Program-made: the position numbers and the translations under genes | Shown: positions 1-6,459 of the stretch, piece by piece | Layout of the letters: every line of letters starts with the position of its first letter | Position numbering within the stretch: position 1 is the stretch's first letter | Notes under the pieces: model-generated | Told to the model about the DNA's origin: nothing | Databases searched by the model: none | The model's input: the letters and a program-made list of their open reading frames with translations, nothing else | Assembly (NCBI GenBank): GCA_016650315.1 | Contig: JAENVZ010000231.1 | Coordinates: 1-7,726 of the forward strand | Length of the DNA stretch: 7,726 nt | Direction of reading: 5' to 3' | Origin: Alphaproteobacteria bacterium | GTDB taxonomy: Bacteria; Pseudomonadota; Alphaproteobacteria; Sphingomonadales; Sphingomonadaceae

Positions 1-1133
1 ATGAAGGTGAAGATGAAGGCGATGGCAAACAGCATCGGCACGCGCAGATGGATGTCGCCGCGCCACAGCGTCAGCACCCAATTATAGACCTTGATGGCGG
101 TCGGAACGGCGATGATCAACGTGGTGACGGCGAAGAAGAACCCGAAATAGGGGTTCATGCCGCTGACATACATATGATGCGCCCAGACAAGGAAGCTCAG
201 TGCGCCAATGATGACGATCGCCCACACCATCATCCGGTAGCCAAAGATATTCTTGCGCGCATGGACGCTGATGAGGTCGGACACGATGCCGAAGGCAGGC
301 AGCGCGACGATATAGACTTCGGGATGACCGAAGAACCAAAAGAGGTGCTGGAACAGGATCGGGCTGCCGCCCTCATGCGTGCTTGGCTGCCCCATGGAGA
401 GCAGGGCAGGCATGAAGAAGCTGGTACCCACCAGCCGGTCGAGTATCAGCATGATCGCGGCGACAAACAGCGCCGGAAAGGCGAGCAGGCCCATGACCGA
501 GGCGGTGAATATCCCCCAGACCGAAAGCGGCATCCGCATCAACGACATGCCCTTGGTCCGCGCCTGCAGCACCGTCGTCACATAATTGAGGCCACCCATG
601 GTGAAGGCGATGATGAAGATCGCCAGACTGGCGAGCATCAGCACGATGCCATATTGGTGCCCCGGCGTCCCCTCCGTGATCGCCTGCGGCGGATAGAGCG
701 TCCAGCCTGCTCCGGTCGGTCCACCGGGTACAAAAAAGCTTGCCACCAGCACAATGACCGAGAGCAGATAGACCCAATAGCTCAGCATGTTAACGAACGG
801 AAACACCATGTCCCGCGCGCCGACCATCAGCGGGATCAGGTAATTGCCGAACCCGCCCAGCAGCAAGGCGGTCAGCAGATAGACCACCATGATCATCCCG
901 TGCATGGAGACATATTGCAGGTAATTTTCCGGCTGGATCGCGGAATAGGCCCCCGGAAAACCGAGCTGAAGCCGTATCAATTCAGACAGCACCAGCGCGA
1001 CCAGCCCGATGCCGATGGCCGTCACCCCATATTGGATGGCAATGACCTTATGGTCCTGGCTCCAGACATATTTGCCGATCCATGTCTTTGGGTGATGCAG
1101 CGGGCGAAGGTCGTCGGCGATCGTCGTTGCCAT
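1..1133 (-). CDS. ctaD: Cytochrome c oxidase subunit I (aa3-type heme-copper oxidase), C-terminus beyond left edge
   Basis: Catalytic subunit of a terminal oxidase in the inner membrane: it passes electrons from CuA through heme a to the heme a3/CuB centre, reduces O2 to water and pumps protons. The frame gives 377 complete codons and is still open at base 1. Visible signatures are His78 (SMHGM, heme a ligand in helix II), Asp108 at the D-pathway entrance (GARDMVFP), GHPEVYI with CuB ligand His270, proton-gate Glu272 and cross-link Tyr274, the CuB pair His319-His320 (WAHHMY), and the K-pathway Lys348 (AVPTAIKVYNW). The helix X histidines and the last helices lie outside the window. The N-terminus SQDHKVIAIQYG differs from the usual mitochondrial-type STNHKDIGTLY and suggests an alternative, CoxN-like oxidase; that subgroup is inference. 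The ATG at 1133 overlaps the coxB stop codon by one base (TGATG), so translation is probably coupled. Family assignment is secure. Confidence 0.97.
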   Translation of the reverse strand, partial: MATTIADDLRPLHHPKTWIGKYVWSQDHKVIAIQYGVTAIGIGLVALVLSELIRLQLGFPGAYSAIQPENYLQYVSMHGMIMVVYLLTALLLGGFGNYLIPLMVGARDMVFPFVNMLSYWVYLLSVIVLVASFFVPGGPTGAGWTLYPPQAITEGTPGHQYGIVLMLASLAIFIIAFTMGGLNYVTTVLQARTKGMSLMRMPLSVWGIFTASVMGLLAFPALFVAAIMLILDRLVGTSFFMPALLSMGQPSTHEGGSPILFQHLFWFFGHPEVYIVALPAFGIVSDLISVHARKNIFGYRMMVWAIVIIGALSFLVWAHHMYVSGMNPYFGFFFAVTTLIIAVPTAIKVYNWVLTLWRGDIHLRVPMLFAIAFIFTF

Positions 1134-1999
1134 CAATAGGTCCCCCATGTCGATGTCGTGCAGGAATCAGAGCTTGCCAATATGGCGCTGATTGACGCGG
1201 GGCTGGCCTGCGCCATCATCTGGGCAAAGGTGGTTTGTTCGGCCAGCCATGCATCGAAATCCTTCTGCGGCTCCACCACCACCGTTCCGCGCATTTCATG
1301 ATGACCCACGCCGCATAATTCGGCGCACAATATCTCGTAAGTGCCCAGTACCGTCGGTGTCATCCAGAAATAGGTCACGATACCCGGCACCAGATCCATC
1401 TTGGCCCGAAACTGCGGCACATAGAAATCATGCAGCACATCCTTGGACCGCAGCACAAACTTGAAAGGCTTGCCCAGCGGCAAATGCAGCTCATTGGTTT
1501 CAACAAGTATATCGTCGCGGCCATAAGGGTCGCGCGAATTAACCCCAAAACTGTTGTCGGCGGTTATGTTTTGCACCGACGCCGTGCCCAGTACGCCATC
1601 GGGTCCCGGAAAGCGGAAAGTCCACTGCCACTGCTGGCCGGTCGCTTCGACCACTGCCGCATCTTTTGGCACCGTTACATATTGGCTCCACGCGATCAGG
1701 CCCGGCGCCAGCATCCCGGCAATGCCAACAGCCGTCCAGAAAGTCAGCCGTTTTTCCAGCGACGCATTTTCAGGTTCATAATGTGCGCGATGCCCGCCCG
1801 TATGCCGGAAGCGCATGATGGCATAGGCCATGAACAGGTTGAGCACCACGAAAGCCGCAGCGCATATCCACAAGGTAATATCGAGGGCGTGGTCGATCGA
1901 TCCCCAATTGGAAGCAATCGGCGTCTGCCACCACGGGCTGAACACATGAAAGAGCACCGAGCCAAGCACAAGCAAGGCAACCGCAACGGCTACAGGCAT
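1133..1999 (-). CDS. coxB: Cytochrome c oxidase subunit II with CuA centre
   Basis: Accepts electrons from cytochrome c at the periplasmic CuA site and passes them to subunit I. I prefer the ATG at 1999 (288 aa) because GGAGGGGAGGA lies immediately upstream, giving GGAGG cores 4 and 9 bases from the start. A GTG at 2041 would add 14 residues but has only a poor ribosome site. Numbered from that GTG, residues 16-36 are a hydrophobic leader or anchor, about 54-77 and 101-119 are the two membrane helices, WQWTF (138-142) is the conserved aromatic stretch, His204 (VLHDFYVP) is the first CuA ligand, and CAELCGVGHHEM supplies Cys239, Glu241, Cys243, His247 and Met250. All CuA ligands are present. 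There is no CXXCH motif, so it is not a caa3-type fusion, and no lipobox is visible. The tail after residue 275 is low-complexity (Ala, Ser, Thr). It lies directly upstream of ctaD in an operon. Confidence 0.97.
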   Translation of the reverse strand: MPVAVAVALLVLGSVLFHVFSPWWQTPIASNWGSIDHALDITLWICAAAFVVLNLFMAYAIMRFRHTGGHRAHYEPENASLEKRLTFWTAVGIAGMLAPGLIAWSQYVTVPKDAAVVEATGQQWQWTFRFPGPDGVLGTASVQNITADNSFGVNSRDPYGRDDILVETNELHLPLGKPFKFVLRSKDVLHDFYVPQFRAKMDLVPGIVTYFWMTPTVLGTYEILCAELCGVGHHEMRGTVVVEPQKDFDAWLAEQTTFAQMMAQASPASISAILASSDSCTTSTWGTY

Positions 2000-2012
2000 A
2001 CGTCCTCCCCTC
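1984..2012 (-). promoter_or_regulatory. Strong Shine-Dalgarno deciding the coxB start
   Basis: Read on the minus strand, GGAGGGGAGGA followed by CGT precedes the ATG at 1999. The double GGAGG core offers spacings of 4 and 9 bases. The site lies inside the frame opened by the GTG at 2041, which argues that the longer reading overextends the protein by 14 residues. Confidence 0.6.
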
Positions 2013-2147
2013 CAATGCGGGACGATCTGCTGCCATTTCACTCTGGCCTGTCTCGACTCGCCGCGCGGGAAAAAAACCTAATAGTCAGGCGACCATAGAG
2101 GTAAAATCAGCGGGAGGAAAGCGGCGGGGCCAGTAGGAGGATTAACG

Positions 2148-2354
2148 TCAGGCTTCGCTCTTCGCCGCTGCATTGCATCGGTCATGCAGTGCCTGACGAA
2201 ATATTTCGCTTTGTATCGCCCGTCCGGCATTGGGCCAGCCTTCACTAATCAATGCCTGTTCAATCTCCAGGACTGTTTCAAACTTGCCGCTATCGGCCAG
2301 CGCGAAAGCCCTGTCCCGTATCGCACGATCAGCCTTGTTTTCCGTAATGTTCAT
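2148..2354 (-). CDS. Small conserved-looking hypothetical protein (68 aa)
   Basis: I cannot name a function. The product is a soluble, mostly helical 68-residue protein with no membrane segment, no cysteine pair that would suggest metal binding (a single Cys late in the protein) and no HTH I can defend. Its core reads RAFALADSGKFETVLEIEQ followed by ALISEGWPNAGRAIQ, resembling small uncharacterised proteins I recall from sphingomonads with a pattern of AxxLAxSG, IExALxxEG and a C-terminal Arg-Cys; that resemblance is from memory. The ATG at 2354 is chosen because GGAG stands six bases upstream. In-frame ATGs at 2366 and 2375 and further upstream lack such a site. It is on the same strand as coxB and ends about 150 bp before it, so read-through is possible, but no shared function is implied. 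It is divergent from the aminopeptidase. Confidence 0.6.
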   Translation of the reverse strand: MNITENKADRAIRDRAFALADSGKFETVLEIEQALISEGWPNAGRAIQSEIFRQALHDRCNAAAKSEA

Positions 2355-2406
2355 AATCCTCTCCATAGGTGGCATAGGACATTGCATTAACATCTGAGCG
2401 GGTGAA

Positions 2407-2430
2407 GGTTTCCAGAACAAGGGGGAAACC
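2407..2430. repeat. Inverted repeat in the divergent intergenic region
   Basis: Perfect 7-bp arms GGTTTCC (2407-2413) and GGAAACC (2424-2430) flank a 10-base loop. It lies between the small minus-strand gene and the plus-strand aminopeptidase, where both promoters must be. It could be an operator or an untranslated-leader hairpin; neither strand shows a T-run, so a terminator is unlikely. Confidence 0.4.
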
Positions 2431-2497
2431 GGTCGTTCCACCCCACCCTATCATGACAGGAACCGACTATAGCAGAAATCAGGGATTCCCCCTAGCC

Positions 2498-2514
2498 ACC
2501 CTTTATAATAGGGT
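2498..2514 (+). promoter_or_regulatory. Possible -10 element (TATAAT) upstream of the aminopeptidase
   Basis: A perfect TATAAT at 2504-2509 is framed by a short dyad, ACCCT (2498-2502) and AGGGT (2510-2514). Transcription from it would begin near 2516, only about six bases before the ATG at 2522, giving an essentially leaderless message; this agrees with the lack of a Shine-Dalgarno there. No good -35 hexamer is seen at 16-18 bp, so the call is tentative. Confidence 0.35.
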
Positions 2515-2521
2515 TCCACGC

Positions 2522-3913
2522 ATGACCGACTATTCCGATATGATAAAGCCCGATGCGGGGCAGGCCGCCCGCTCCATCCACCTTGTCGACGGCAAGACTT
2601 TCGACATTTGGATGAAGGATCAGTCCGAACGCCGCCGGGGTGCGGTCGCGGCGCAAAAATTCGCGGGCAAGGGCTATGAACTGGCTATATTGCCTGATGA
2701 AAAGCCCGATATATGGTCGGTGGTTATCGGCGTCGCCAATGTCGAGGCACTGTCGAGCTGGTGCCTTGCCAAGGCCGCCGAGGCGTTGCCCGAAGGAACG
2801 TACCGGATCGAGAACCATCAGCCCGGAGCTGCCATGCTTGGCTGGCTGACCGCCCAATATCGCTTCGAACGCTATCGAAGGCCGGAAAACACTGCGGGTC
2901 CGCGCATATTGTTGACCAACGAGGTCGGCAAGATCGAGGAGACCGTCCGCATTGCCCAAGCGACAGCCCTTGTTCGCGACCTGGTCAACACACCGACTGC
3001 CGATATGGGGCCGCCCGACCTGCAAGCTGCGACCGAAGCGATGGCCAAGGAATTTCACGCAAAAATCGCGGTGACGCGCGGCGATGCGCTGGAAACCGGC
3101 TATCCCATGATCCATGCCGTAGGGCGAGCGGCCGACAAGGCCTTTGCGCCGCGCCTTATCGAAATGACATGGGGCAATGCGAAAAATCCCCGGATCGCCA
3201 TTGTCGGCAAGGGCGTCTGCTTTGACAGCGGCGGCCTGGACATCAAGCCGTCATCGGGAATGCGCCTCATGAAAAAGGACATGGGCGGCGCGGCGCACGC
3301 CCTGGCGCTTGCCCGGCTGGTCATGGCCGCGCGGCTGCCGGTTCACCTTCACCTGCTCATACCCGCGGTTGAAAACGCGATCGGTGGCAACGCCTTTCGC
3401 CCTGGCGACATATTGACCAGCCGCAATGGGTTGACCGTTGAAATCGGTAATACCGATGCGGAAGGTCGACTCGTTCTCGCCGACGCGCTGACAAAAGCGG
3501 GAGAGGATGGTCCTGAACTCATCCTCGATTTTGCAACGCTAACCGGCGCGGCGCGGGTGGCATTGGGGCCGGATATCCCCGCTCTATTCGCCAATGACGA
3601 TGATTTGGCTCAGGCCCTTTCGGAAGCGGGCAACGAAACGGACGATCCGGTCTGGCGACTGCCGCTTTGGGCGGCTTATGCCGACATGCTGAAATCGGAT
3701 ATTGCCGACATTAACAACGCAGCCGAAAGTGGCTTTGCTGGCGCGACCACCGCCGCGCTTTTCCTGCAAAAATTTGTGCCGGAGAGTGCGAAATGGGCGC
3801 ATTTTGACACCTTTGCATGGCGCCCTGCCGCCAAACCCGGTCGTCCCAAGGGTGGTGAGGCGCTGGGCCTACGGGCGGCATGGACGATGCTGGTGAAACG
3901 CTATGGCGGATAG
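2522..3913 (+). CDS. Leucyl aminopeptidase family protein (peptidase M17)
   Basis: Cytosolic dimetal exopeptidase that removes N-terminal residues from peptides. The 463-residue product matches the family: a variable N-terminal domain (about 1-150) and a C-terminal catalytic domain (about 165-463). Metal ligands by analogy with E. coli PepA are Lys230 (VGKGVCFDSGG), Asp235, Asp253 (KKDMGGAA), Asp312 and Glu314. Catalytic residues are Lys242 (LDIK) and Arg316. The M17 signature NTDAEGRLVLADAL begins at residue 310. The catalytic set is complete, so the enzyme should be active. The ATG at 2522 is preferred because MTDYSDMIKPD begins the part that resembles homologues; the frame continues upstream to 2402, but those 40 residues look like translated intergenic DNA. 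No clear ribosome site precedes it. I do not assign pepA, since this protein is shorter than E. coli PepA and its N-terminal domain differs. Confidence 0.96.
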   Translation: MTDYSDMIKPDAGQAARSIHLVDGKTFDIWMKDQSERRRGAVAAQKFAGKGYELAILPDEKPDIWSVVIGVANVEALSSWCLAKAAEALPEGTYRIENHQPGAAMLGWLTAQYRFERYRRPENTAGPRILLTNEVGKIEETVRIAQATALVRDLVNTPTADMGPPDLQAATEAMAKEFHAKIAVTRGDALETGYPMIHAVGRAADKAFAPRLIEMTWGNAKNPRIAIVGKGVCFDSGGLDIKPSSGMRLMKKDMGGAAHALALARLVMAARLPVHLHLLIPAVENAIGGNAFRPGDILTSRNGLTVEIGNTDAEGRLVLADALTKAGEDGPELILDFATLTGAARVALGPDIPALFANDDDLAQALSEAGNETDDPVWRLPLWAAYADMLKSDIADINNAAESGFAGATTAALFLQKFVPESAKWAHFDTFAWRPAAKPGRPKGGEALGLRAAWTMLVKRYGG

Positions 3914-3935
3914 CCGGTCATAGCCTCAGTGCCTG

Positions 3936-3956
3936 ATCCGAAACTCTGTTTCGGAT
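3936..3956 (+). terminator. Hairpin after the aminopeptidase gene
   Basis: A perfect 9-bp stem, ATCCGAAAC / GTTTCGGAT, with a 3-base TCT loop starts 23 bases after the TAG stop. Outer arms GTGCC (3929-3933) and GGCAC (3962-3966), or GCCGGT (3913-3918) and ACCGGC (3965-3970), could extend it. No T-run follows, so it may be a pause, an RNA-stabilising 3' end or a two-way terminator between convergent genes rather than a textbook intrinsic terminator. Confidence 0.5.
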
Positions 3957-3973
3957 AGCGCGGCACCGGCCCA

Positions 3974-3999
3974 CGAAATACCCCGCAAGGGGAATTTCG
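3974..3999 (-). terminator. Hairpin after the ABC exporter gene
   Basis: CGAAAT-A-CCCC-GCAA-GGGG-A-ATTTCG forms a 6-bp stem, an A/A mismatch, a 4-bp G-C stem and a four-base loop (a GNRA-type GCAA tetraloop on the plus strand). It sits 11 bases beyond the stop of the minus-strand exporter. T-rich sequence is limited to the stem, so termination strength is uncertain. Confidence 0.45.
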
Positions 4000-4009
4000 A
4001 ATCAGACTC

Positions 4010-5818
4010 TCAGGCTTCCTCTACCTCTCGCTCCGACGCCTGCCGCGCCCACATCGCCGCATATAGCCCACCGCGTGCCAACAGTGCAGTGTGGCGGCCC
4101 TGTTCGGCGACCCTGCCTGCTTCCAGTACAATGATCTCATCCGCATCCACGACCGTGGACAGGCGATGCGCGATGATGATGGTTGTGCGGCGCTGGGCTA
4201 TGGTGTTGAGTGTCGCCTGAATGTCCGCTTCGGTGCGGCTATCGAGCGCGCTGGTCGCTTCATCAAGGATAAGGATCGGCGGGTTTTTGAGCAAGGTTCG
4301 GGCAATCGCCACGCGCTGCTTCTCTCCGCCTGACAGCTTCAGTCCCCGTTCGCCGACCCGAGTATTCAGGCCCTGCGGCATGGCATGGACGAAACCCGCG
4401 ATCGCCGCGCCGCGCATGGCCGCCTCAATCTCATCCTCGGTTGCCCCCGCACGGCCATAAGCGACGTTGTAACCAATCGTATCGTTAAACAGCACTGTAT
4501 CCTGCGGCACGATACCGATCTGTTCGCGCAGGGAGACTTGCGTGACCGTCGAAATATCCTGTCCATCGATCAATATCCGACCGCCCTGAACATCATAAAA
4601 GCGGAACAGCAGCCGGGCGATGGTTGATTTGCCCGCGCCCGATGGACCGACAATGGCAAGGGTCCGGCCCGGCGGAATATGGATGTCAACGCCATGAAGG
4701 ATCTGCCGGTCAGGGCCATAGCCGAAATGGACATTTTCAAAGCGCACCTCGCCCGCCTCCACCTGTAAAAGCGGCGCGTTGGGCGCGTCGGCAATATCGG
4801 TCGGCGTGTCGATCAGGGCGAACATCGCCTCCATATCGATCAAGCCCTGCCGAATATTGCGATAGACCATGCCAAGCAGGTCAAGCGGACGGAACAGTTG
4901 CGCCAACAACGTATTTACCAGCACGACGTCCCCTGTGGTAAACATGTTCCGGCTCCAGCCCCAAACGGTATAGCCCATGGCGCCAGCCATCATCAGGTTG
5001 GTGATCAGCGCCTGCCCCACATTCAATAGCGCCAGGCTGTTCTCGCTCTTGACCGCCGCATCGGCATAGGTGCTGACCGCCTTACTGAACCGCGCCTGTT
5101 CCCGCGCTTCGGCATTGAAATATTTCACGGTTTCAAAATTCAGCAGCGAATCCACGGCATGCGCATAGGCCGTGGTATCAAGATCGACCATGTCGCGGCG
5201 CAGCTTGGTGCGCCATTCGGTCACGGTCCGGGTGAACCAGATGTACAGCACGACCATCACCAGCGTCAGGCCCACTATGCCAGCGCCGAATTTGAAGAAG
5301 AAAATTACACATACCGCCGTCAGCTCGATGACCGTCGGGGCGATGTTGAACAGCAGAAAATAGAGCATGACGTCGATGCTCTTGGTCCCCCGCTCGATGA
5401 TCTTGGTGACAGCGCCCGTCTTGCGGTTGAGATGAAAACGGAGCGAAAGTTGATGCAGATGGCCGAACAGATGCTCGGTCAGGCGACGCGTTGCCTCCTG
5501 TCCCACCCGTTCAAAGGCGACATTGCGAATGTTATCGAACATGACGGACGCGAAACGCGCGCCCGCATAGGCCGCGACCAGGGCAATCGCCAAGCCAACG
5601 GCAGGCTCCATCCCCGGCGTCATCCGGTCGATGACCCCCTTATAGGCAAAGGGCATGACCAGACTGGTCGCCTTGCCCAACAGCACGAAGACCAGTGACA
5701 CAACCACCCGGCGGCGCAGCGCGGGAGCATCGGCGGGCCATAGATATTTCAGGAAACGCCGCAACGTTGCCAATATGGGCGGAATGGGCTGATCGTCGGC
5801 TGGTGGTTCAGGTGGCAT
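4010..5818 (-). CDS. atm1: Atm1/ABCB7-type ABC exporter (fused permease and ATPase)
   Basis: Half-size exporter (602 aa) that works as a homodimer in the inner membrane. The family exports glutathione derivatives and persulfides and links to iron-sulfur biogenesis and heavy-metal tolerance. Six membrane helices fall near residues 38-63, 74-98, 151-178, 179-199, 265-288 and 298-322. The nucleotide-binding domain has A-loop Tyr367, Walker A GPSGAGKST (391-399), Q-loop Gln439, signature LSGGEKQR (495-502), Walker B ILILDE (515-520), SALD (523-526) and switch His551, so it should be fully active. Glutathione-site residues I recall from Novosphingobium aromaticivorans Atm1 (Tyr195, Arg206, Arg210, Asn269, Gln272, Asp316, Met320, Arg323) all reappear three positions lower here. 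The ATG at 5818 is preferred: it starts MPPEPPADD as in homologues, and the frame upstream to 6049 looks non-coding. No clear Shine-Dalgarno is visible. It is convergent with the aminopeptidase and is not obviously in an operon. Confidence 0.96.
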   Translation of the reverse strand: MPPEPPADDQPIPPILATLRRFLKYLWPADAPALRRRVVVSLVFVLLGKATSLVMPFAYKGVIDRMTPGMEPAVGLAIALVAAYAGARFASVMFDNIRNVAFERVGQEATRRLTEHLFGHLHQLSLRFHLNRKTGAVTKIIERGTKSIDVMLYFLLFNIAPTVIELTAVCVIFFFKFGAGIVGLTLVMVVLYIWFTRTVTEWRTKLRRDMVDLDTTAYAHAVDSLLNFETVKYFNAEAREQARFSKAVSTYADAAVKSENSLALLNVGQALITNLMMAGAMGYTVWGWSRNMFTTGDVVLVNTLLAQLFRPLDLLGMVYRNIRQGLIDMEAMFALIDTPTDIADAPNAPLLQVEAGEVRFENVHFGYGPDRQILHGVDIHIPPGRTLAIVGPSGAGKSTIARLLFRFYDVQGGRILIDGQDISTVTQVSLREQIGIVPQDTVLFNDTIGYNVAYGRAGATEDEIEAAMRGAAIAGFVHAMPQGLNTRVGERGLKLSGGEKQRVAIARTLLKNPPILILDEATSALDSRTEADIQATLNTIAQRRTTIIIAHRLSTVVDADEIIVLEAGRVAEQGRHTALLARGGLYAAMWARQASEREVEEA

Positions 5819-5913
5819 GGGAAGGCATGTAGTGCGCGGCGCGGCAAAGTCCAATCGCCACGGCCAACAGCGGCATTCTATATGTTGCCGGCCTATCTGC
5901 TGCCGGGATGTCG

Positions 5914-5959
5914 CCTGAGCCGGAGACAGCGCTGTGGGGATTGCTGTCCCCGGCTCAGG
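5914..5959. repeat. Long imperfect stem-loop upstream of the Atm1 exporter
   Basis: CCTGAGCCGG (5914-5923) pairs perfectly with CCGGCTCAGG (5950-5959). After one A/C mismatch, GACAGC (5925-5930) pairs with GCTGTC (5943-5948), leaving a 12-base loop: 16 of 17 pairs. It ends 95 bp before the exporter's ATG, so it could lie in its leader or promoter. Neither strand has a following T-run. It may be a REP-like palindrome, an operator or a leader structure. Confidence 0.6.
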
Positions 5960-6167
5960 GAAGGTCGTAGACGAGTCCTGATATATCCAGCCGTGTGGGG
6001 TTCGGCTGACCATACAGACATATTCGCCCACTCGCACGAACCGCCCCAAAATCCCGTGTCAGGGTGCGAGACCAGATACACAACCCGTTGACAGGACCAA
6101 CGACGGACCCGTGTTCATTGTTAACGACGCTCCCGACTTCAACCGGGGACGCAATAGCCGATATCCA

Positions 6168-6182
6168 CTGCCAGAATGGCAG
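6168..6182. repeat. Short dyad CTGCCA-N3-TGGCAG
   Basis: Perfect 6-bp arms with a three-base spacer (GAA) in the divergent intergenic region. The size and symmetry suit a protein-binding half-site pair, but arms this short are common by chance. Confidence 0.25.
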
Positions 6183-6292
6183 AGACGCGACCCGTTAAAC
6201 ATAATCCCGTTTCGCTCTTTGCGCGTCCAGAAAGGAGTTTCAGGCCTTTTGTCACCGTTACATAGCCTGTCCATCATCAAAATCATTCGAAG

Positions 6293-6306
6293 CATTGTCC
6301 ACAATG
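6293..6306. repeat. Short dyad CATTGT-CC-ACAATG
   Basis: Perfect 6-bp arms with a two-base spacer, AT-rich, about 180 bp upstream of the regulator-like gene. It is a possible binding site, with no further support. Confidence 0.25.
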
Positions 6307-6369
6307 AACCCATCCAGCGCCTTCAAAGCTGCCTACTTTTTACAGAAACATTCTCATCAAAACAGAACG

Positions 6370-6381
6370 GCTTTGCAAAGC
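6370..6381. repeat. 12-bp perfect palindrome GCTTTGCAAAGC
   Basis: A perfect palindrome with no spacer, about 105 bp upstream of the regulator-like gene. It lies just upstream of the weak promoter candidate at 6387-6414, a position that would suit an operator; this is inference only. Confidence 0.3.
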
Positions 6382-6386
6382 AGCCA

Positions 6387-6414
6387 TTAACCAGTACCAT
6401 GGAGAAAATATTGT
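6387..6414 (+). promoter_or_regulatory. Weak sigma-70-like promoter candidate for the regulator gene
   Basis: TTAACC (6387-6392) and TATTGT (6409-6414) are separated by 16 bp; each matches four of six consensus bases. It would start transcription near 6421, leaving a leader of about 65 bases that contains the dyad at 6441-6459. The match is weak, and AT-rich DNA gives such hits by chance. Confidence 0.25.
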
Positions 6415-6440
6415 GTTGTACCGGAGGCTTAGCGCTGACT

Positions 6441-6459
6441 TCGCCGATCTAGATGGCGA
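6441..6459. promoter_or_regulatory. Inverted repeat just upstream of the regulator-like gene
   Basis: TCGCC-G-ATCT (6441-6450) is the reverse complement of AGATGGCGA (6451-6459) apart from one bulged G. This nearly perfect 9-bp dyad has no loop. It ends 27 bases before the ATG at 6487 (12 before the alternative ATG at 6472). The position suits an autoregulatory operator for the downstream DNA-binding-like protein, or an RNA hairpin affecting translation start. Confidence 0.4.

Noticed and set aside
48..1139. Plus-strand open frame of 363 codons
   Set aside because: It lies antisense to ctaD; its composition is dominated by His, Asp, Arg and Gln with no fold-like pattern, as expected from reading a GC-rich gene backwards.
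2070..2076. Run of seven A (T7 on the minus strand) upstream of coxB as an intrinsic terminator
   Set aside because: No GC-rich hairpin precedes the T-run on the minus strand.
1430..2098. Plus-strand open frame of 222 codons
   Set aside because: Antisense to coxB, which has all CuA ligands; the product shows no family features.
2402..2521. N-terminal extension of the aminopeptidase (40 residues)
   Set aside because: It crosses the divergent promoter region and an inverted repeat and has no ribosome site, and family-like sequence begins at the ATG at 2522.
5159..5698. Plus-strand open frame of 179 codons
   Set aside because: Antisense to the membrane domain of the Atm1 exporter; no independent support.
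5819..6049. 77-residue N-terminal extension of the exporter
   Set aside because: It reads through the long stem-loop, has a composition unlike a leader or membrane protein, and homologues start at MPPE-type sequences.
6088..6119. TTGACA as a full promoter
   Set aside because: No acceptable -10 hexamer at 16-18 bp; TTCATT would need a 20-bp spacer.
6304..6390. 28-codon micro-ORF from the ATG at 6304
   Set aside because: No Shine-Dalgarno and no supporting pattern; ORFs this short are common by chance.
6111..6452. GTG-started plus-strand frame of 113 codons in the intergenic region
   Set aside because: No ribosome site, no recognisable motif, and it stops just before the regulator gene; a shorter reading from TTG 6249 after AAAGGAG was also considered, but its spacing of 11 and lack of family features make it unconvincing.
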